Shown here piece by piece: positions 23,643 through 31,100 of a stretch of DNA of 40,791 bases. The DNA is from Candidatus Dormiibacter spiritus (GTDB taxonomy: Bacteria; Chloroflexota; Dormibacteria; Dormibacterales; Dormibacteraceae): assembly GCA_003244185.1 (NCBI GenBank), contig QHBT01000026.1:1-40791 (forward strand), given 5' to 3'. A model generated the notes under the pieces. The model saw nothing but the letters and a program-made list of their open reading frames with translations. It did not search any database and had not been told where the DNA came from. The position numbers were made by a program, and so were the translations under genes. Within the stretch, counting starts at the first letter, position 1, and each line of letters starts with the position of its first letter.

Positions 23643-25133
23643 ATGCTGCTCTCCCAACTGGCCGCCGCGGTGCCCGGCGCTCGGGTGCTCAGCGGCGGCG
23701 CCACTTTGATCGACGCTGTGATCCAGGACTCGCGCCAGGCGCGGCCGGGGGCGCTTTTCGTAGCGCTGAAAGGCCTGCGGGTGGACGGCCACGACTTCGC
23801 GGGGGCGGCGGCCGAGAAGGGTGCAGCGGTGGCCGGAGAGAAGGTGCTGGCCCTGCCCGGGACAGTGCCACAGCTGCTGCTGCCGGAAACCCGCTGGGCG
23901 CTGGGCGAGCTGGCCGCGGAGTTGCTCGGCCGGCCGGCGCGCCGGCTGAGGGTGGCAGGTGTCACCGGCACTGACGGCAAGACCACGGTGACCCATCTGA
24001 CTGCGCACCTGCTCAACGCCTGTGGTCTGGCGGCCGGCTATCTCTCCACTGTCGGGCAGGCGGGGGATGGCGCTGAGTCAGCCAACGCGTCGGGCAAGAC
24101 GACGCTGGAGGCGCCGCAGGTGCAGGACGCGCTCCAGACGATGCTGGCCGCGGGGAAAGGCGCGGCGGTGCTGGAGGCCAGTTCTCACGCTTTGGTCCAG
24201 GGACGGGTCTCCGCCTGCGACTTCGATGCGGTGGCGGTGACGAATGTGGGCCGCGACCATCTCGAGTACCACAGGACATGGGCCGACTACTTGCGGGCGA
24301 AGGGTCGGCTGATCGAGCTGTGCGCTTCCGCCTATCGGAAGGGAGTCGCCAAGACGGCAGTGCTCAACCTGGCTGACAGCGACTCGCTGCCATACCTCCG
24401 CGGCCTCCCGATTGAGCGGCAGGTGACCTGCGCCATCGATGCCGTCGCCGATGTGAGCGCCCATGATCTCCGAGCGGCGCCGAACGGGACCACCTTCTGG
24501 CTCTCAGTCGGTGATCGGCGGGCAGGGGCGCGACTGCCGATGGTGGGGCGGTTCAACGTGGCCAATGCGCTGACGGCGGCTGCGCTCTGCCGGGCGTTGA
24601 CAGGGGCCGACGCGGAGACGCTGACAGCGGGGCTGGCAAGCTTTCCGGGCGTCCCCGGCAGGCTGGAGCAGGTGAGGTTGGGCCGGCCGTTTGCTGTCTA
24701 CGTCGACTACGCCCATGCAGCGGGGTCCCTGAGCCAGGTGCTGGCCGAGCTCCGCCAAATCACGCGCGGCCGCATTCTGCTGGTATTCGGCAGCACCGGC
24801 CGCTCCGACCACGACCGGCCGGGGATGGGCAGGGCCGCCGCGGAGGGCGCCGACTGGTTCGTGATAACCACTGACGACCCGGTGCAGGAGGATCCTGCCG
24901 AGATCGCGCGGCAGGTGGAAAGCGGTGTCAGCGGCCGCCGCCGGGGCAGCGACTACGAAGTCGAGCCCGACCGGGAGGCGGCCATCCGCCGCGCGCTCAG
25001 TCTGGCTCGCGCCGGCGACGCTGTGCTGCTGGCCGGCAAGGGACACGAGCAGACGATGATCACGGCTGAGGGAACCCTGCCCTGGAGCGACAGGGCGGCA
25101 GCGGAGGCGGCCCTGCGGGAACTCGGCTACTGA
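23643..25133 (+). CDS. murE: MurE-type UDP-MurNAc-tripeptide ligase with atypical substrate motif
   Basis: MurE adds the third amino acid to UDP-MurNAc-L-Ala-D-Glu. The 496-aa product has the ATP loop GVTGTDGKTTVTHL (residues 106-119), the lysine K220 in WADYLRAKGRL that is carbamylated in Mur ligases, DYAHAAGSLSQVL and GKGHEQ, a MurE hallmark. The specificity loop reads TTDDPVQEDP (409-418), where meso-DAP enzymes have DNPR. Arginine is replaced by valine, so the residue added may be L-Orn, L-Lys or another diamino acid rather than meso-DAP. The frame is open further upstream, but homology starts at ATG 23643. It lies outside a dcw cluster, so it could be a paralogue. Confidence 0.88.
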   Translation: MLLSQLAAAVPGARVLSGGATLIDAVIQDSRQARPGALFVALKGLRVDGHDFAGAAAEKGAAVAGEKVLALPGTVPQLLLPETRWALGELAAELLGRPARRLRVAGVTGTDGKTTVTHLTAHLLNACGLAAGYLSTVGQAGDGAESANASGKTTLEAPQVQDALQTMLAAGKGAAVLEASSHALVQGRVSACDFDAVAVTNVGRDHLEYHRTWADYLRAKGRLIELCASAYRKGVAKTAVLNLADSDSLPYLRGLPIERQVTCAIDAVADVSAHDLRAAPNGTTFWLSVGDRRAGARLPMVGRFNVANALTAAALCRALTGADAETLTAGLASFPGVPGRLEQVRLGRPFAVYVDYAHAAGSLSQVLAELRQITRGRILLVFGSTGRSDHDRPGMGRAAAEGADWFVITTDDPVQEDPAEIARQVESGVSGRRRGSDYEVEPDREAAIRRALSLARAGDAVLLAGKGHEQTMITAEGTLPWSDRAAAEAALRELGY

Positions 25134-25145
25134 CGATAGCTATCG
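25134..25145. repeat. 12-bp perfect palindrome after murE
   Basis: CGATAGCTATCG starts on the base after the murE stop codon, in the 69-bp gap between convergent murE and thiS. It could be a protein-binding site; with no loop and no T-tract it is a poor terminator. Confidence 0.4.
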
Positions 25146-25202
25146 GACGGTCGAGGAAGTGGCGACGCATCCGTCACGCAAAGACGCGATTCCAAGTCAG
25201 CT

Positions 25203-25409
25203 TCATCGCCGGCCGCCGCCCACCATGCGCACTATCTCGAGCCGGTCACCCTCGTTGAGCGTGCGCTCGGTGTAGCTCTCGCGGGCGACAATCTCGCCGT
25301 TCAGCTCCACCGCCACTGCCAGCGGGTCCACGCCCAAGCGCGCGATGTAATCAAGGAGGGAGATCGGGCCGGGCAGTTCGACGTCCTTCCCGTTGACGCG
25401 AAGGTTCAT
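25203..25409 (-). CDS. thiS: Sulfur carrier protein ThiS with two residues after the diglycine
   Basis: ThiS carries sulfur as a C-terminal thiocarboxylate to the thiazole synthase ThiG. The 68-aa protein has the ubiquitin-like pattern: MNLRVNGKDVELP, SLLDYIARLGVDP, VAVELNGEIVARE and LNEGDRLEIVRMVGGG. It then ends with two arginines after the glycines, whereas ThiS normally terminates in Gly-Gly. Activation would require removal of the Arg-Arg tail or would fail. I chose ATG 25409, which overlaps the thiE stop (ATGA); the longer upstream frame is thiE antisense to codon usage and has no homology. Confidence 0.9.
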   Translation of the reverse strand: MNLRVNGKDVELPGPISLLDYIARLGVDPLAVAVELNGEIVARESYTERTLNEGDRLEIVRMVGGGRR

Positions 25410-25924
25410 CGCCGTTGAAAGTAGCCGATGGCTGCGAAGCCCTGAGCCCCAGCCACCAGACATTCCTGGCTGCGGTCGTCGTCGACGCCACCGATCGCCA
25501 GCACGGGGATGCGCACGCCCAGGCAGACTTCCCGCAGAGCCCCAAGTCCTACGGGCGGTTGACCGGGATGTGAAGCGGTCGGAAACACGGGGCCGAAGAG
25601 CACGTAGTCGGCTCCCTCAGCCTCCGCCTGCTTGGCCGCCTCCAGGCTGTGCACTGATCGGCCCAGCAGCCGCTCCGGACCAAGCAGTGCGCGAGCATCG
25701 ACTGTTGGAATGTCCACCTCGGGCAGGTGCACCCCGGCGGCGCCCACCGCGAGCGCCACATCGCAGCGAGAACGGGCAAGCACGGGCACCGGCGAAGCGT
25801 CCACAAGGCGTCTCAGCTCCACTTCCTCCTGCCGCGTGCTGAGCTCAGGCGCCCGCAGGAGGAGCATGGTGGCGCCTCTCCTAACCGCCTGGAGTCCACT
25901 CTCCGCATCGCTGACGAGGGCCAG
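25406..25924 (-). CDS. Thiamine phosphate synthase / TenI-like protein, start uncertain
   Basis: This is a ThiE/TenI superfamily TIM barrel. The core reads GAAGVHLPEVDIPTVDAR, LLGRSVHSLEAAKQAEAEGA, DYVLFGPVFPTASHPG and VLAIGGVDDDRSQECLVAGA. The only ATG (25867, 153 aa) would delete beta-1 and helix-1, which the frame encodes upstream as LALVSDAESGLQAVRRGAT. No ATG, GTG or TTG is available there. A CTG at 25924 gives a start like other ThiE proteins and 172 aa, still short compared with about 210. The usual QLRxK motif is LLLRAPE, so the phosphate-synthase role is uncertain. A thiazole-tautomerase (TenI) role would fit its place between thiG and thiS. Confidence 0.75.
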   Translation of the reverse strand: MALVSDAESGLQAVRRGATMLLLRAPELSTRQEEVELRRLVDASPVPVLARSRCDVALAVGAAGVHLPEVDIPTVDARALLGPERLLGRSVHSLEAAKQAEAEGADYVLFGPVFPTASHPGQPPVGLGALREVCLGVRIPVLAIGGVDDDRSQECLVAGAQGFAAIGYFQRR

Positions 25925-25935
25925 CGCAACAGGGG

Positions 25936-26730
25936 TTACGAGCGCTCCGATACCCCGCTGATGGGCGAGCTGGCGGCAGCCTCCAAGCGGCGCGGAATCC
26001 GCCCCGCAAGGTAGCTCTTGCGGCCCGCCACCACTCCCTGCGCGATTGCTTCCGCCATCAGAACCGGCTTCTCCGCCCTCGCCACCGCCGTGTTGACCAG
26101 GACCGCGTCAGCGCCGAGCTCCATCGCGAGCGCGGCATCGCTGGCCGAGCCGATGCCGGCATCGACGACGACCGGGACGCCGGCAGCTTCGATGATCAGC
26201 TCGATCTGGCGCTGGCTGACCAATCCCTGGCCAGAGCCGATGGGCGAGCCGAGCGGCATCACGGTCGCGCAGCCAACCGCCTCCAGGCGCCGCGCCAGGA
26301 TCGGGTCGGCGTTGATGTAGGGCAGAACCGTGAACCCCTCTTTGACCAGCGCCTCAGCCGCCAGCAGCGTCTCGATGGGATCGGGCAGCAGGTAGCGTGG
26401 ATCTGGGATGACCTCCAGCTTGACCCAGTCCGAGAGACCCATCGAACGCGCCAGACGAGCAATCCGGATCGCCTCTTCGGCGGTCTGGCAGCCTGCGGTG
26501 TTGGGAAGGATCCGGTAACGCTGCCAGTCGATCGCGTCGAGGATCGTCTTCCGGTTGGGGTCATCAACGTCGAGGCGGCGGAGTGCCACGGTGATCAGCT
26601 CAGCCCCCGACGCCTCCAGGGCGGCGACCATTTCCCGGTCGGAGCTGTATTTGCCGGTGCCCAAGAACAGCCGCGAGCGGAGCTCGACTCCGGCGATGAC
26701 TAGCGAATCCGTTTCAACCGCGATGGCCAC
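25936..26730 (-). CDS. thiG: Thiazole synthase ThiG
   Basis: ThiG makes the thiamine thiazole phosphate from deoxyxylulose phosphate, dehydroglycine and ThiS-thiocarboxylate. It has [17 protein letters not shown], the catalytic lysine in [18 protein letters not shown], and the phosphate-binding [10 protein letters not shown] and [20 protein letters not shown]. The length from GTG 26730 is 264 aa, normal for the family. I chose this start because TAGAGT lies exactly 7 nt upstream, a leaderless-type promoter; a longer frame to 26757 would run into rsmG. It is the first gene of thiG-thiE-thiS. With no leader there is no room for a TPP riboswitch directly upstream. Confidence 0.95.
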   Translation of the reverse strand: MAIAVETDSLVIAGVELRSRLFLGTGKYSSDREMVAALEASGAELITVALRRLDVDDPNRKTILDAIDWQRYRILPNTAGCQTAEEAIRIARLARSMGLSDWVKLEVIPDPRYLLPDPIETLLAAEALVKEGFTVLPYINADPILARRLEAVGCATVMPLGSPIGSGQGLVSQRQIELIIEAAGVPVVVDAGIGSASDAALAMELGADAVLVNTAVARAEKPVLMAEAIAQGVVAGRKSYLAGRIPRRLEAAASSPISGVSERS

Positions 26731-26737
26731 GCTTTCA

Positions 26738-26743
26738 ACTCTA
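26738..26743 (-). promoter_or_regulatory. Leaderless-type -10 TAGAGT for thiG, containing the rsmG stop codon
   Basis: TAGAGT (minus strand) is followed by 7 nt and the GTG of thiG. Its first three bases are the TAG stop codon of rsmG, so one triplet serves as stop and as promoter core. Confidence 0.6.
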
Positions 26744-27373
26744 CGCGCCGTCCTCACCGCCTCCTCGGGCGTGCAGTGGGCGCCGATTCGGCAGGCCCGG
26801 CCGGCGTGGAAAGCTGTCAGGTGTCGGCCTCACCTTGCTCGCCGCCAGGATGACTCCGCCGGTCCTGGCGGCGCTCGCCGCCGGCAGCACTGTCACCGGG
26901 CCTCCGCCCAGCAGGCCGACCGCCCCGCCGTCCGGCTCGGGCCCCGACTTCAGGGCCAGCAGCCGGCCTCCCACGCTGACGAAGGGCAAACACAGCTCGG
27001 CCAGCACCGGCAGCGCGGCGAGCGCCCGACAGGTGGCCACGTCAAAGCTCTCGCGCAAGCTCGTGTGGGCGGCCGTCTCCGCCCGTTGGGAGACCACCCG
27101 CACGTTGACCACCTCCAGCGTGGCGACGCAGTGGATCAGGAAAGCTGTCTTGTTGTGCTCGGCTTCCAATAGCGTCACAGCCAGATCCGGCCGGGCCAGA
27201 GCGAGCGGCAGGCCAGGCATGCCACCGCCCGAGCCGACGTCGATCAGGCTGCCCACGCCGTCCAGGTGCGGCAGCAGCACGAGGCTGTCTTCAACCAGCG
27301 CCCGATCCGGCCTGCTGGCCAGGCCCGGCCAGGCAGCGAGCAGGCGGAGGTACGCGGTGAGCTTAGAATCCAA
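26741..27373 (-). CDS. rsmG: 16S rRNA (guanine527-N7)-methyltransferase RsmG
   Basis: RsmG (GidB) methylates G527 of 16S rRNA; loss gives low-level streptomycin resistance. The 210-aa protein has [23 protein letters not shown], the SAM-binding [32 protein letters not shown] and [19 protein letters not shown]. The start is TTG at 27373, only 3 bp from the divergent zinc-ribbon gene; the N-terminus is a little short, so an unrecognised upstream start is possible. It is not next to the yidC-khpB cluster, where rsmG often lies. Confidence 0.92.
   Translation of the reverse strand: MDSKLTAYLRLLAAWPGLASRPDRALVEDSLVLLPHLDGVGSLIDVGSGGGMPGLPLALARPDLAVTLLEAEHNKTAFLIHCVATLEVVNVRVVSQRAETAAHTSLRESFDVATCRALAALPVLAELCLPFVSVGGRLLALKSGPEPDGGAVGLLGGGPVTVLPAASAARTGGVILAASKVRPTPDSFPRRPGLPNRRPLHARGGGEDGA
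27364..27369 (+). promoter_or_regulatory. Leaderless-type -10 TAGAAT for the FmdB-like gene
   Basis: TAGAAT is followed by 7 nt and then the GTG start. It lies within the first codons of divergent rsmG, so the two genes interlock. No ribosome binding site is present. Confidence 0.6.
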
Positions 27374-27376
27374 GGC

Positions 27377-27607
27377 GTGCCGATCTACGAGTATCGCTGT
27401 CAGGATTGCCAGGGCAGTTTCGAGCGTCTGATCTCCTTCTCTGAGCGCGGCCGCTCTCAGGTCTGTCCGAGCTGCGAGTCGCTGCGCACCTCAGTCCAGG
27501 TCTCGAGCTTTGCAGCGGTCGGCGGCGCCAGCGAATCACGCAGCCTGCCGATGGCTCCGCAGGCCGGCGGTGGCTGCTGCGGTGGCGCCTGCGGCTGCGG
27601 TCACTGA
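27377..27607 (+). CDS. FmdB-family zinc ribbon protein
   Basis: The 76-aa protein begins with the family motif MPIYEYRCQDCQGSFERLIS and continues with a second Cys pair, VCPSCESLRTSV, forming one zinc ribbon (CxxC...CxxC). The tail GGGCCGGACGCGH is Cys/Gly-rich, as in many FmdB-type regulators. FmdB proteins are putative transcriptional regulators of unknown target. I place the start at GTG 27377, after the TAGAAT hexamer and where homology begins. The 15 bp after its stop lead into a MITE-like repeat. Confidence 0.9.
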   Translation: MPIYEYRCQDCQGSFERLISFSERGRSQVCPSCESLRTSVQVSSFAAVGGASESRSLPMAPQAGGGCCGGACGCGH

Positions 27608-27622
27608 CGCCGACTTAGCCCC

Positions 27623-27801
27623 AGAGGTGCGGCCGCAATGCCCGACCGGATCTTGGGCGCCCATGCGGGCCATCTCCGGCGTCGCCTCGCGCGCTCCTCG
27701 CTGCGCGTATTCGGAATACGCTCACTGCGGTGCTCGTCGGCTCCTTGGATCTCACCCACCTGGCCATCCAATCTCTCGGCCGGGCTCGCGGCCGCACCTC
27801 T
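27623..27801. repeat. MITE-like repeat, copy 1 (179 bp, terminal inverted repeats)
   Basis: The copy has perfect 14-bp terminal inverted repeats (AGAGGTGCGGCCGC at the left end, its complement at the right). It also has a central near-perfect palindrome at 27705-27721 with 8-bp arms GCGTATTC and GAATACGC. It matches the second copy at 29093-29271 over its whole length with about ten mismatches and no gap, roughly 94 percent. It carries no transposase. It sits between the zinc-ribbon gene and lysA. The flanking bases give no clean target duplication (AGCCC occurs on both sides but off by one base). Confidence 0.8.
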
Positions 27802-27810
27802 AGCCCGCTG

Positions 27811-29094
27811 ATGCTGCTCCCGGTGAGCCACCGGGTGAACGAACGTGGCCATCTGGAGATCGGCGGCTGTGATTTGATCGAGCTGGCCCAGCGTCACGGC
27901 ACGCCGCTCTACGTCTACGACGAAGCCACCGTGCGCTCCCGTTGTCAGGAATTCATGGCCGCGATGGGCGACAGGGGCGAGGTGCTCTACTCGGCGAAGG
28001 CGTTTGCCTCCCCAGGCTTTCTACGCATCGTCGCCAGCGAGGGTCTGGGACTCGACGTCGTCTCCGCCGGCGAGCTGCACATAGCGCTGCGGGCTGGTTA
28101 CCCGACCGATCGGATCTACTTTCTGGGCAACAACAAGAGCGAGGAAGACGTAGCCGCGGCTATTGCTGCGGGCGCCACACTCGTCCTTGACGGCTTCCAT
28201 GACATCGAGCTGCTGCGTCGGGTGGTTCCGGCTGGACACCGCCAGCGGTGTCTGGTGCGCGTATCGCCGGGTGTCGACGCCCAGACCCACACCTTCATCG
28301 CCACCGGCCAGCTGGACTCAAAGTTCGGTTTCTCGATCGAGTCAGGTGCCGCCCGGGCAGCGGTGGAGCAGGCGCTGGCGCTGGACTCGATCCAGCTCGA
28401 GGGGCTCCACTCCCACATCGGCTCCCAGATCTACGACCTTGGTGGCCACCTACAGGCGCTGGAGATCATGCTCGACCTGCTCGCCCAACTGAAGGGCGAG
28501 CTCGGCTACGAACCCCGCAAGCTCGGCGCCGGGGGCGGTCTAGGCATCGCCTACACGGAGCAGGATGATCCCCCGACGCCAGCCGAGTTTGTCGGGACGC
28601 TGCTCGCGGCGCTAGCCGGCGGCGCCTCCGCTCGCTCGCTGCCGCAGCCGGCGCTGGTTGTGGAGCCGGGCCGCGCGATTGCGGGCCCGGCTGGGGTTGC
28701 GCTGTACACGGTCGGCTCGATCAAGGACATCCCCGGCGTCAGGCGCTACGTGGCGGTCGACGGCGGGATGGGCGACAACATCCGGCCCAAGCTCTACGAC
28801 GCGCTCTACCAGCCGCTGCTGGCGCACGATCCTGAGGGAGCCGCCACCGAGACCGTCAGCATCGCCGGCAAGTACTGCGAGTCGACCGACATCCTGGTCA
28901 GCGACGCCCGCCTGCCATCTGTTCGCACCGGCGACATCCTGGTCATTCCGGCCGCCGGTGCCTACTGCCTCGCCATGGCGAGCCAGTACAACGGCCTGCC
29001 CCGCCCCGCGGTGGTCATCGTCTCCGGCGGCCGGGATCGCCTCATCCGCCGTCGCGAGACCTACGACGATCTGCTGGCGGCCGAGATTCTCTAG
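27811..29094 (+). CDS. lysA: Diaminopimelate decarboxylase
   Basis: LysA decarboxylates meso-diaminopimelate to L-lysine with PLP. The 427-aa protein has TPLYVYDEATVRSR, the PLP lysine K63 in VLYSAKAFASP, LGLDVVSAGELHIAL, the glycine-rich GAGGGLGIAY and the catalytic-cysteine loop AGKYCESTDIL. I chose ATG 27811, just past the repeat, because homology begins there. The frame is open back through the repeat to 27730, which would add 27 repeat-encoded residues. Both flanks are MITE copies, and the TAG stop overlaps the left end of copy 2. Confidence 0.95.
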   Translation: MLLPVSHRVNERGHLEIGGCDLIELAQRHGTPLYVYDEATVRSRCQEFMAAMGDRGEVLYSAKAFASPGFLRIVASEGLGLDVVSAGELHIALRAGYPTDRIYFLGNNKSEEDVAAAIAAGATLVLDGFHDIELLRRVVPAGHRQRCLVRVSPGVDAQTHTFIATGQLDSKFGFSIESGAARAAVEQALALDSIQLEGLHSHIGSQIYDLGGHLQALEIMLDLLAQLKGELGYEPRKLGAGGGLGIAYTEQDDPPTPAEFVGTLLAALAGGASARSLPQPALVVEPGRAIAGPAGVALYTVGSIKDIPGVRRYVAVDGGMGDNIRPKLYDALYQPLLAHDPEGAATETVSIAGKYCESTDILVSDARLPSVRTGDILVIPAAGAYCLAMASQYNGLPRPAVVIVSGGRDRLIRRRETYDDLLAAEIL

Positions 29095-29271
29095 AGGTGC
29101 GGCCGAAAAGCCCGTCCGGATCTTGGGCGCCCATGCGGGCCATCTCCGGCGTCGCCTCATGCGCTCCTCGCTGCGCGTATTCGGAATACGCTCACTGCGG
29201 TGCTCGTCGGCTCCTTGGATCTGACCCACCTGACCAACCAATCTCTCGGCCGGGTTCCCGGCCGCACCTCT
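29093..29271. repeat. MITE-like repeat, copy 2 (179 bp)
   Basis: This is the second copy of the repeat at 27623-27801, in the same orientation and of identical length. The terminal repeats are 13 bp (AGAGGTGCGGCCG) and extend into flanking CTCT on both sides, giving CTCTAGAGG at each end. The internal palindrome is at 29175-29191. The two copies form direct repeats around lysA. The only available start codon of the downstream hydrolase, GTG 29200, lies inside this copy. Confidence 0.8.
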
Positions 29272-29979
29272 AGAGGGACCGAGCCAGCGGCCAGGCCGAC
29301 GCTGATCCTCTGTCACAGCCCGCTCGTGGGCCCAGCGACCTGGAGCGAGGTGGGGAGCGTTCTGCGGGAGCGAGGCTGGCCGGTGGTCATCCCGTCGCTG
29401 CTGGCAGCCAGGGACGGGCCACCTCCCCTCTGGCGACACTTTGTCCAAAGCGCGGCGGCGGCCGCGACCGGACCGCCCGCCGAGGTGGTGCTGGTCGGTC
29501 ACAGCGGAGCCGGGCCGTTGCTGCCACAGATAGGGGCTTTGCTGCGACCCAGGAATCGCGGCTATGTCTTCGTCGACGCCGGCCTGCCGCATCCGACCGA
29601 GCCGACGCCCATCGCGCCACCGGAGTTCCTGGCCCAGCTGCGGGCACTGGCGACCGGCGACCGGCTGCCGCCCTGGTCTCAGTGGTGGGGCGAAGACGCC
29701 ATGCGTTCACTGCTCCCTGACGACGCCCTGCGCGCTCGGGTCACGGCTGAGCTGCCGTCTCTGCCGCTGGCCTACTTCGAGGAGGCGGTGCCCGCGGCAA
29801 CCTGGTGGCCGGACGCGCCTTGCGGCTACCTGTGGTTCAGCGAACCGTACGCCTCAGCGGCTTCCGAAGCGCAAGCCCGTGGCTGGCCGGTGGCACACCT
29901 GCCCGGTCACCACCTGCACCTTCTGACCAATCCGGGCGCCGTGGCCGACGCGCTCGTTCAATTGCTCGAGCGGGGCTGA
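29200..29979 (+). CDS. Alpha/beta hydrolase, N-terminus encoded by the repeat
   Basis: The 259-aa protein has an alpha/beta-hydrolase fold: strand PTLILCHSPLVGPATWSEV, the nucleophile elbow VVLVGHSGAGPLLPQI with Ser as nucleophile, FVDAGLPHP, and a late histidine in HLPGHHLHLLTNPGAV. The first 24 residues come from the MITE-like repeat and are not part of the fold. Homologous sequence begins at about PTLILCHS, and between the repeat end and that strand no ATG, GTG or TTG exists. The repeat may therefore have replaced the native start. The 3' end overlaps the convergent cysteine desulfurase gene by 22 bp. The substrate is unknown. Confidence 0.78.
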   Translation: MLVGSLDLTHLTNQSLGRVPGRTSRGTEPAARPTLILCHSPLVGPATWSEVGSVLRERGWPVVIPSLLAARDGPPPLWRHFVQSAAAAATGPPAEVVLVGHSGAGPLLPQIGALLRPRNRGYVFVDAGLPHPTEPTPIAPPEFLAQLRALATGDRLPPWSQWWGEDAMRSLLPDDALRARVTAELPSLPLAYFEEAVPAATWWPDAPCGYLWFSEPYASAASEAQARGWPVAHLPGHHLHLLTNPGAVADALVQLLERG

Positions 29980-31100
29980 CTCAGTACTGTCTGGGCCAAC
30001 GGCCGAATCGACTGGCGGCGGAGGACTCGGCGAAGCGTCTCCACCGCGCACTCCACCTCCGCCGCAGTTGTGTCGTAGCCGGCGGTGAGGCGCAGGCTGC
30101 CGAGGGCCGCTTCCAGCGTGTAGCCCGCCGCCAGCAGCACGTGCGAAGGATCGAGCGAACCGGAGGCGCAGGCCGAGCCGCTGGAAGCCGCTATCCCTGC
30201 CGCGTCGAGCGCGAGCAGGAGATCCTCGCCCCGGCGCTGGCTGAAGACAGCCGTGGCATAGTTCGGAAGCCGCGGCTCACCGCCAGTCAGCTCGCCGCCT
30301 GCGTCGTTTAGGGCAACCAGCAGCCGGTCGGAGAGAAGCGCGACGCGCTCCGCCTCCTCTTCCCGGTGCGCCGCGCAGACGCCGAGCGCCGCAGCCATCG
30401 CCAGCGCGGAGCCCACGTCCTCCCGGCCGGCCCGGCGGCCCCACTCCTGCGGACCGCCGTAGACCAGCGGCTGGAGCCGCACCTCCTGCCGGCCGTAGAG
30501 AAGACCGCCGGGGCCGGCCCCGAGCTTGGCCCCCGAGAAGGAGGCCAGGTCGACGAGCTCCAGCGGCGGTCGCAGCCAGCGGGGCCCCTGGCAGCAGTCC
30601 AGGTGAAGAAGCGCTCCCCGCTCCTGCGCCAGCGCCGCGACCTCGGCCACCGGCTGCACAGTGCCCAGCTCGTTGTTGGCCAGGCCGAGGGAGATCAGTC
30701 CAGCCTCAGCCGGCACCAGCGAAAGGTCGGCCAACCCAAAGCGGTCGGTGGGCAGGATCACCACCGGCACGCCCTCGAGCTGCAGTTCCCGCGCCGCGCC
30801 CAGCACCGCCTGGTGCTCGCCCGCCCAGGTGACCAGCGCTCGGCCCTCGGGCAACCGGCGGCCGGCGCCCAGCAACGCCAGGTTGACAGCTTCAGTGCCG
30901 GAGGCGCAGAAGGCCAGCTCTGCCGAACCGACTCCCAGCGCGACGGCGACGCGATCGCGCGCCGAATCGAGAGCAGTGCGGGCTGCCTGGCCGAACTGGT
31001 GGGGGCTGGACGGGTTCGCCCAAGGGGAGCCCTTCCGCGCGGCAGCTGCTTCGGGCAAGACCGGCGCTGCGCCGGCGTCGTCGAGGTAGATCCGGTTCAG
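29958..31100 (-). CDS. Cysteine desulfurase (NifS/IscS-like), apparently CTG-initiated
   Basis: This PLP enzyme removes sulfur (or selenium) from cysteine for Fe-S, thiamine or tRNA sulfur. Its N-terminus NRIYLDDAGAAPVLPEA is the family's (YLDNAATTP-like). ASGTEAVNLAL, HLDCCQGP, the PLP lysine K192 in FSGAKLGAGPGGLLYG, and the catalytic Cys311 in SSGSACASGSLDPSHVL are all present. The full protein is 380 aa. No ATG, GTG or TTG lies at the right place. The codon before Asn2 is CTG, and its last two bases form TGA, the stop of the preceding CpXC gene (CTGA overlap). CTG initiation is therefore the best reading. The family member could also act as a selenocysteine lyase; sequence cannot decide. 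Confidence 0.88.
   Translation of the reverse strand: MNRIYLDDAGAAPVLPEAAAARKGSPWANPSSPHQFGQAARTALDSARDRVAVALGVGSAELAFCASGTEAVNLALLGAGRRLPEGRALVTWAGEHQAVLGAARELQLEGVPVVILPTDRFGLADLSLVPAEAGLISLGLANNELGTVQPVAEVAALAQERGALLHLDCCQGPRWLRPPLELVDLASFSGAKLGAGPGGLLYGRQEVRLQPLVYGGPQEWGRRAGREDVGSALAMAAALGVCAAHREEEAERVALLSDRLLVALNDAGGELTGGEPRLPNYATAVFSQRRGEDLLLALDAAGIAASSGSACASGSLDPSHVLLAAGYTLEAALGSLRLTAGYDTTAAEVECAVETLRRVLRRQSIRPLAQTVLSQPRSSN

Noticed and set aside
26700-26760. TPP riboswitch upstream of thiG
   Set aside because: The -10 hexamer lies 7 nt before the start and the space upstream is rsmG coding sequence, so there is no room for an aptamer.
27623-29271. Repeats around lysA as CRISPR or as a composite transposon
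   Set aside because: Only two 179-bp copies, no regular spacers and no transposase; the terminal inverted repeats fit a MITE-like element better.
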